From contig OY856411.1 in the NCBI GenBank assembly GCA_963693085.1, forward strand, positions 1,351,347,550 through 1,351,411,549: DNA of 64,000 nucleotides. Direction: 5' to 3'. This DNA is from Alisma plantago-aquatica. Taxonomy: Eukaryota; Streptophyta; Magnoliopsida; Alismatales; Alismataceae. Within the stretch, counting starts at the first letter, position 1. Each line of letters starts with the position of its first letter. The position numbers and the translations under genes are program-made. Below are positions 63,001-64,000 of this stretch, piece after piece. The notes beneath the pieces are model-generated. The model was not told where the DNA came from. It searched no databases and was given only the letters and a program-made list of their open reading frames with translations.

Positions 63001-64000
63001 CATGCACAAGGTATCTACATCATCATATCGTGCTAGTGGTGTGTTCACATCACCATATCGGGTTATAGGTGCTTCAACCCTATATCGGGTTGGACCATGA
63101 TGATTTCATCATCATCAGTCTCAAGACCTTCATTCTTACTATTCTAGTTCATGGACAACATGTCTATGCAACTAGTAGAAATCATGGATTCATCAATTAT
63201 TTAAGAAAATTCAAAATTGCAAGTAAATAATCAAATATGGCAAGATTGAAGGTGAGTAATAACATAATTGGGTTCAAGTTATATAAACCGCCTCAAGAAC
63301 AAATTCAAAGCTCCAAGCTACAAAGCTTCACATTCCCAAGGTTGAAGATGATCTTCACAACTCTTTTATATGCAAATAATCACCATGTATAAGTATTTGG
63401 TGAAGAAGAAAAGAAAGGAAGATCACAACCCTAGATCCATGCTTTAATCCAAGGTTGAAGATGATCATGGCTTCACCTTAGGGTTAATACTTGAGCTCCT
63501 TCTTGTTCCTTAGCACCATGCATGATACCGCACCACTCATGCACGATTTCACCCCACTTGTGGCCGATATCCCTTCACTTGTGGCCGATATCACTTCACT
63601 ATGGCCGATATCACCTTGCTATGGCCGATATCACTTTGCTATGGTCAATATCACTTTGCTATGGACAATACCAAATCTCTATGCACAATACCCCTTCACC
63701 TATAAATGATACTGATACACTATTAATGACATCTAAGATAAAGAGGGTGGTAAGTTTCAAAAAATTTCACTAATAGGTGAAAGGAGTGGTATATATAGTT
63801 AAGGTTCATGAAAAAGAGTGTATATGAGGTTTCATCATTTTAAGCTACTAGGTGCCACGTGTCCATGCATGGTTGACACGTGTACATGCATGCACTCATA
63901 TTTATCTTGACATGCAAAATACTTGAGGATAATCTAGAGATAAAATTTTGGCCATCACTTATCTTGTTGGATAAGATATTTCAACTCAATCACCACTTTA
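60094..64000 (-). repeat. 5' LTR of the gag-only element, incomplete in the window
   Basis: Matches 52578 to about 56472 of the other LTR, with scattered substitutions and small indels; for example the segment at about 53829-53870 of the left copy is missing after about 61334. The remaining 0.7 kb or so would lie beyond the window. Confidence 0.83.

Larger units (their letters stand above)
52578..64000 (-). mobile_element. Non-autonomous LTR retrotransposon with very long LTRs, minus strand, cut by window end
   Basis: Two direct repeats begin TGTGACGACCCG (52578) and TGTGATGACCCG (60094) and match closely over at least 3.9 kb; the second runs off the window. A primer binding site complement beside the right copy sets the minus orientation. 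The interior, about 2.9 kb, has gag-like zinc-knuckle frames near the primer site and no readable pol. This layout resembles TR-GAG or LARD-type elements that depend on partners. The zinc knuckles and initiator-Met primer are compatible with Ty3/gypsy, but the superfamily is not proved. Confidence 0.82.

Overview
The window is plant nuclear DNA, most likely from a flowering plant with a large repeat-rich genome. The evidence is an intron-containing cytosolic ribosomal protein gene, a Cassandra-type TRIM element with 5S rRNA-like LTRs, Ty3/gypsy LTRs primed by initiator Met-tRNA, CACTA (En/Spm) transposons and Tourist-like MITEs. The clade cannot be fixed from sequence alone; the abundant Tourist-like ends would suit a monocot, but this is only an inference. 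One host gene is recognised with confidence: RPS3 (40S ribosomal protein S3), plus strand, six coding exons from 26907 to 30306.

Left part (1079-20828): a three-level nest. A Cassandra TRIM (LTR 1079-1365; perfect 5-bp target duplication TCTCA) received a minus-strand Ty3/gypsy element (1694-20611) in its 3' LTR. That element's 5' LTR was split by a 7.8-kb CACTA transposon (12555-20399) flanked by TTT. The CACTA carries an uninterrupted TNP2-type transposase reading frame (14458-17706, minus), two long inverted repeats, a broken B3-domain-like fragment, and subterminal arrays of a GTCGGTT motif.

Middle part (20834-44712): AT-rich DNA with microsatellites and a MITE whose ends run into microsatellites, then the RPS3 gene with telo-box and site II promoter motifs, bracketed by several TIR elements, some nested. 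The roughly 10 kb from 34785 to 44712 shows no supportable gene.

Right part (44713-64000): a non-autonomous CACTA-like element (44716-48621) whose right end resembles that of the first CACTA. It is built of GTCGAC-centred palindromes and carries a fragment of the LTR family that follows. Next come a degraded 5S rRNA-like sequence (about 50708-50832) and a minus-strand LTR element with very long LTRs (52578 to about 57196, and 60094 to beyond the window end). Its interior keeps only gag-like zinc-knuckle coding, and its LTRs hold three kinds of short tandem arrays, one of them telomere-like.

The most notable features are the readable three-level nest, the two related CACTA elements (one with transposase, one without), and the exchange of sequence between a CACTA element and the neighbouring LTR family. 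Coordinates of retroelement and MITE ends were read by eye; similarities were judged without alignment software.
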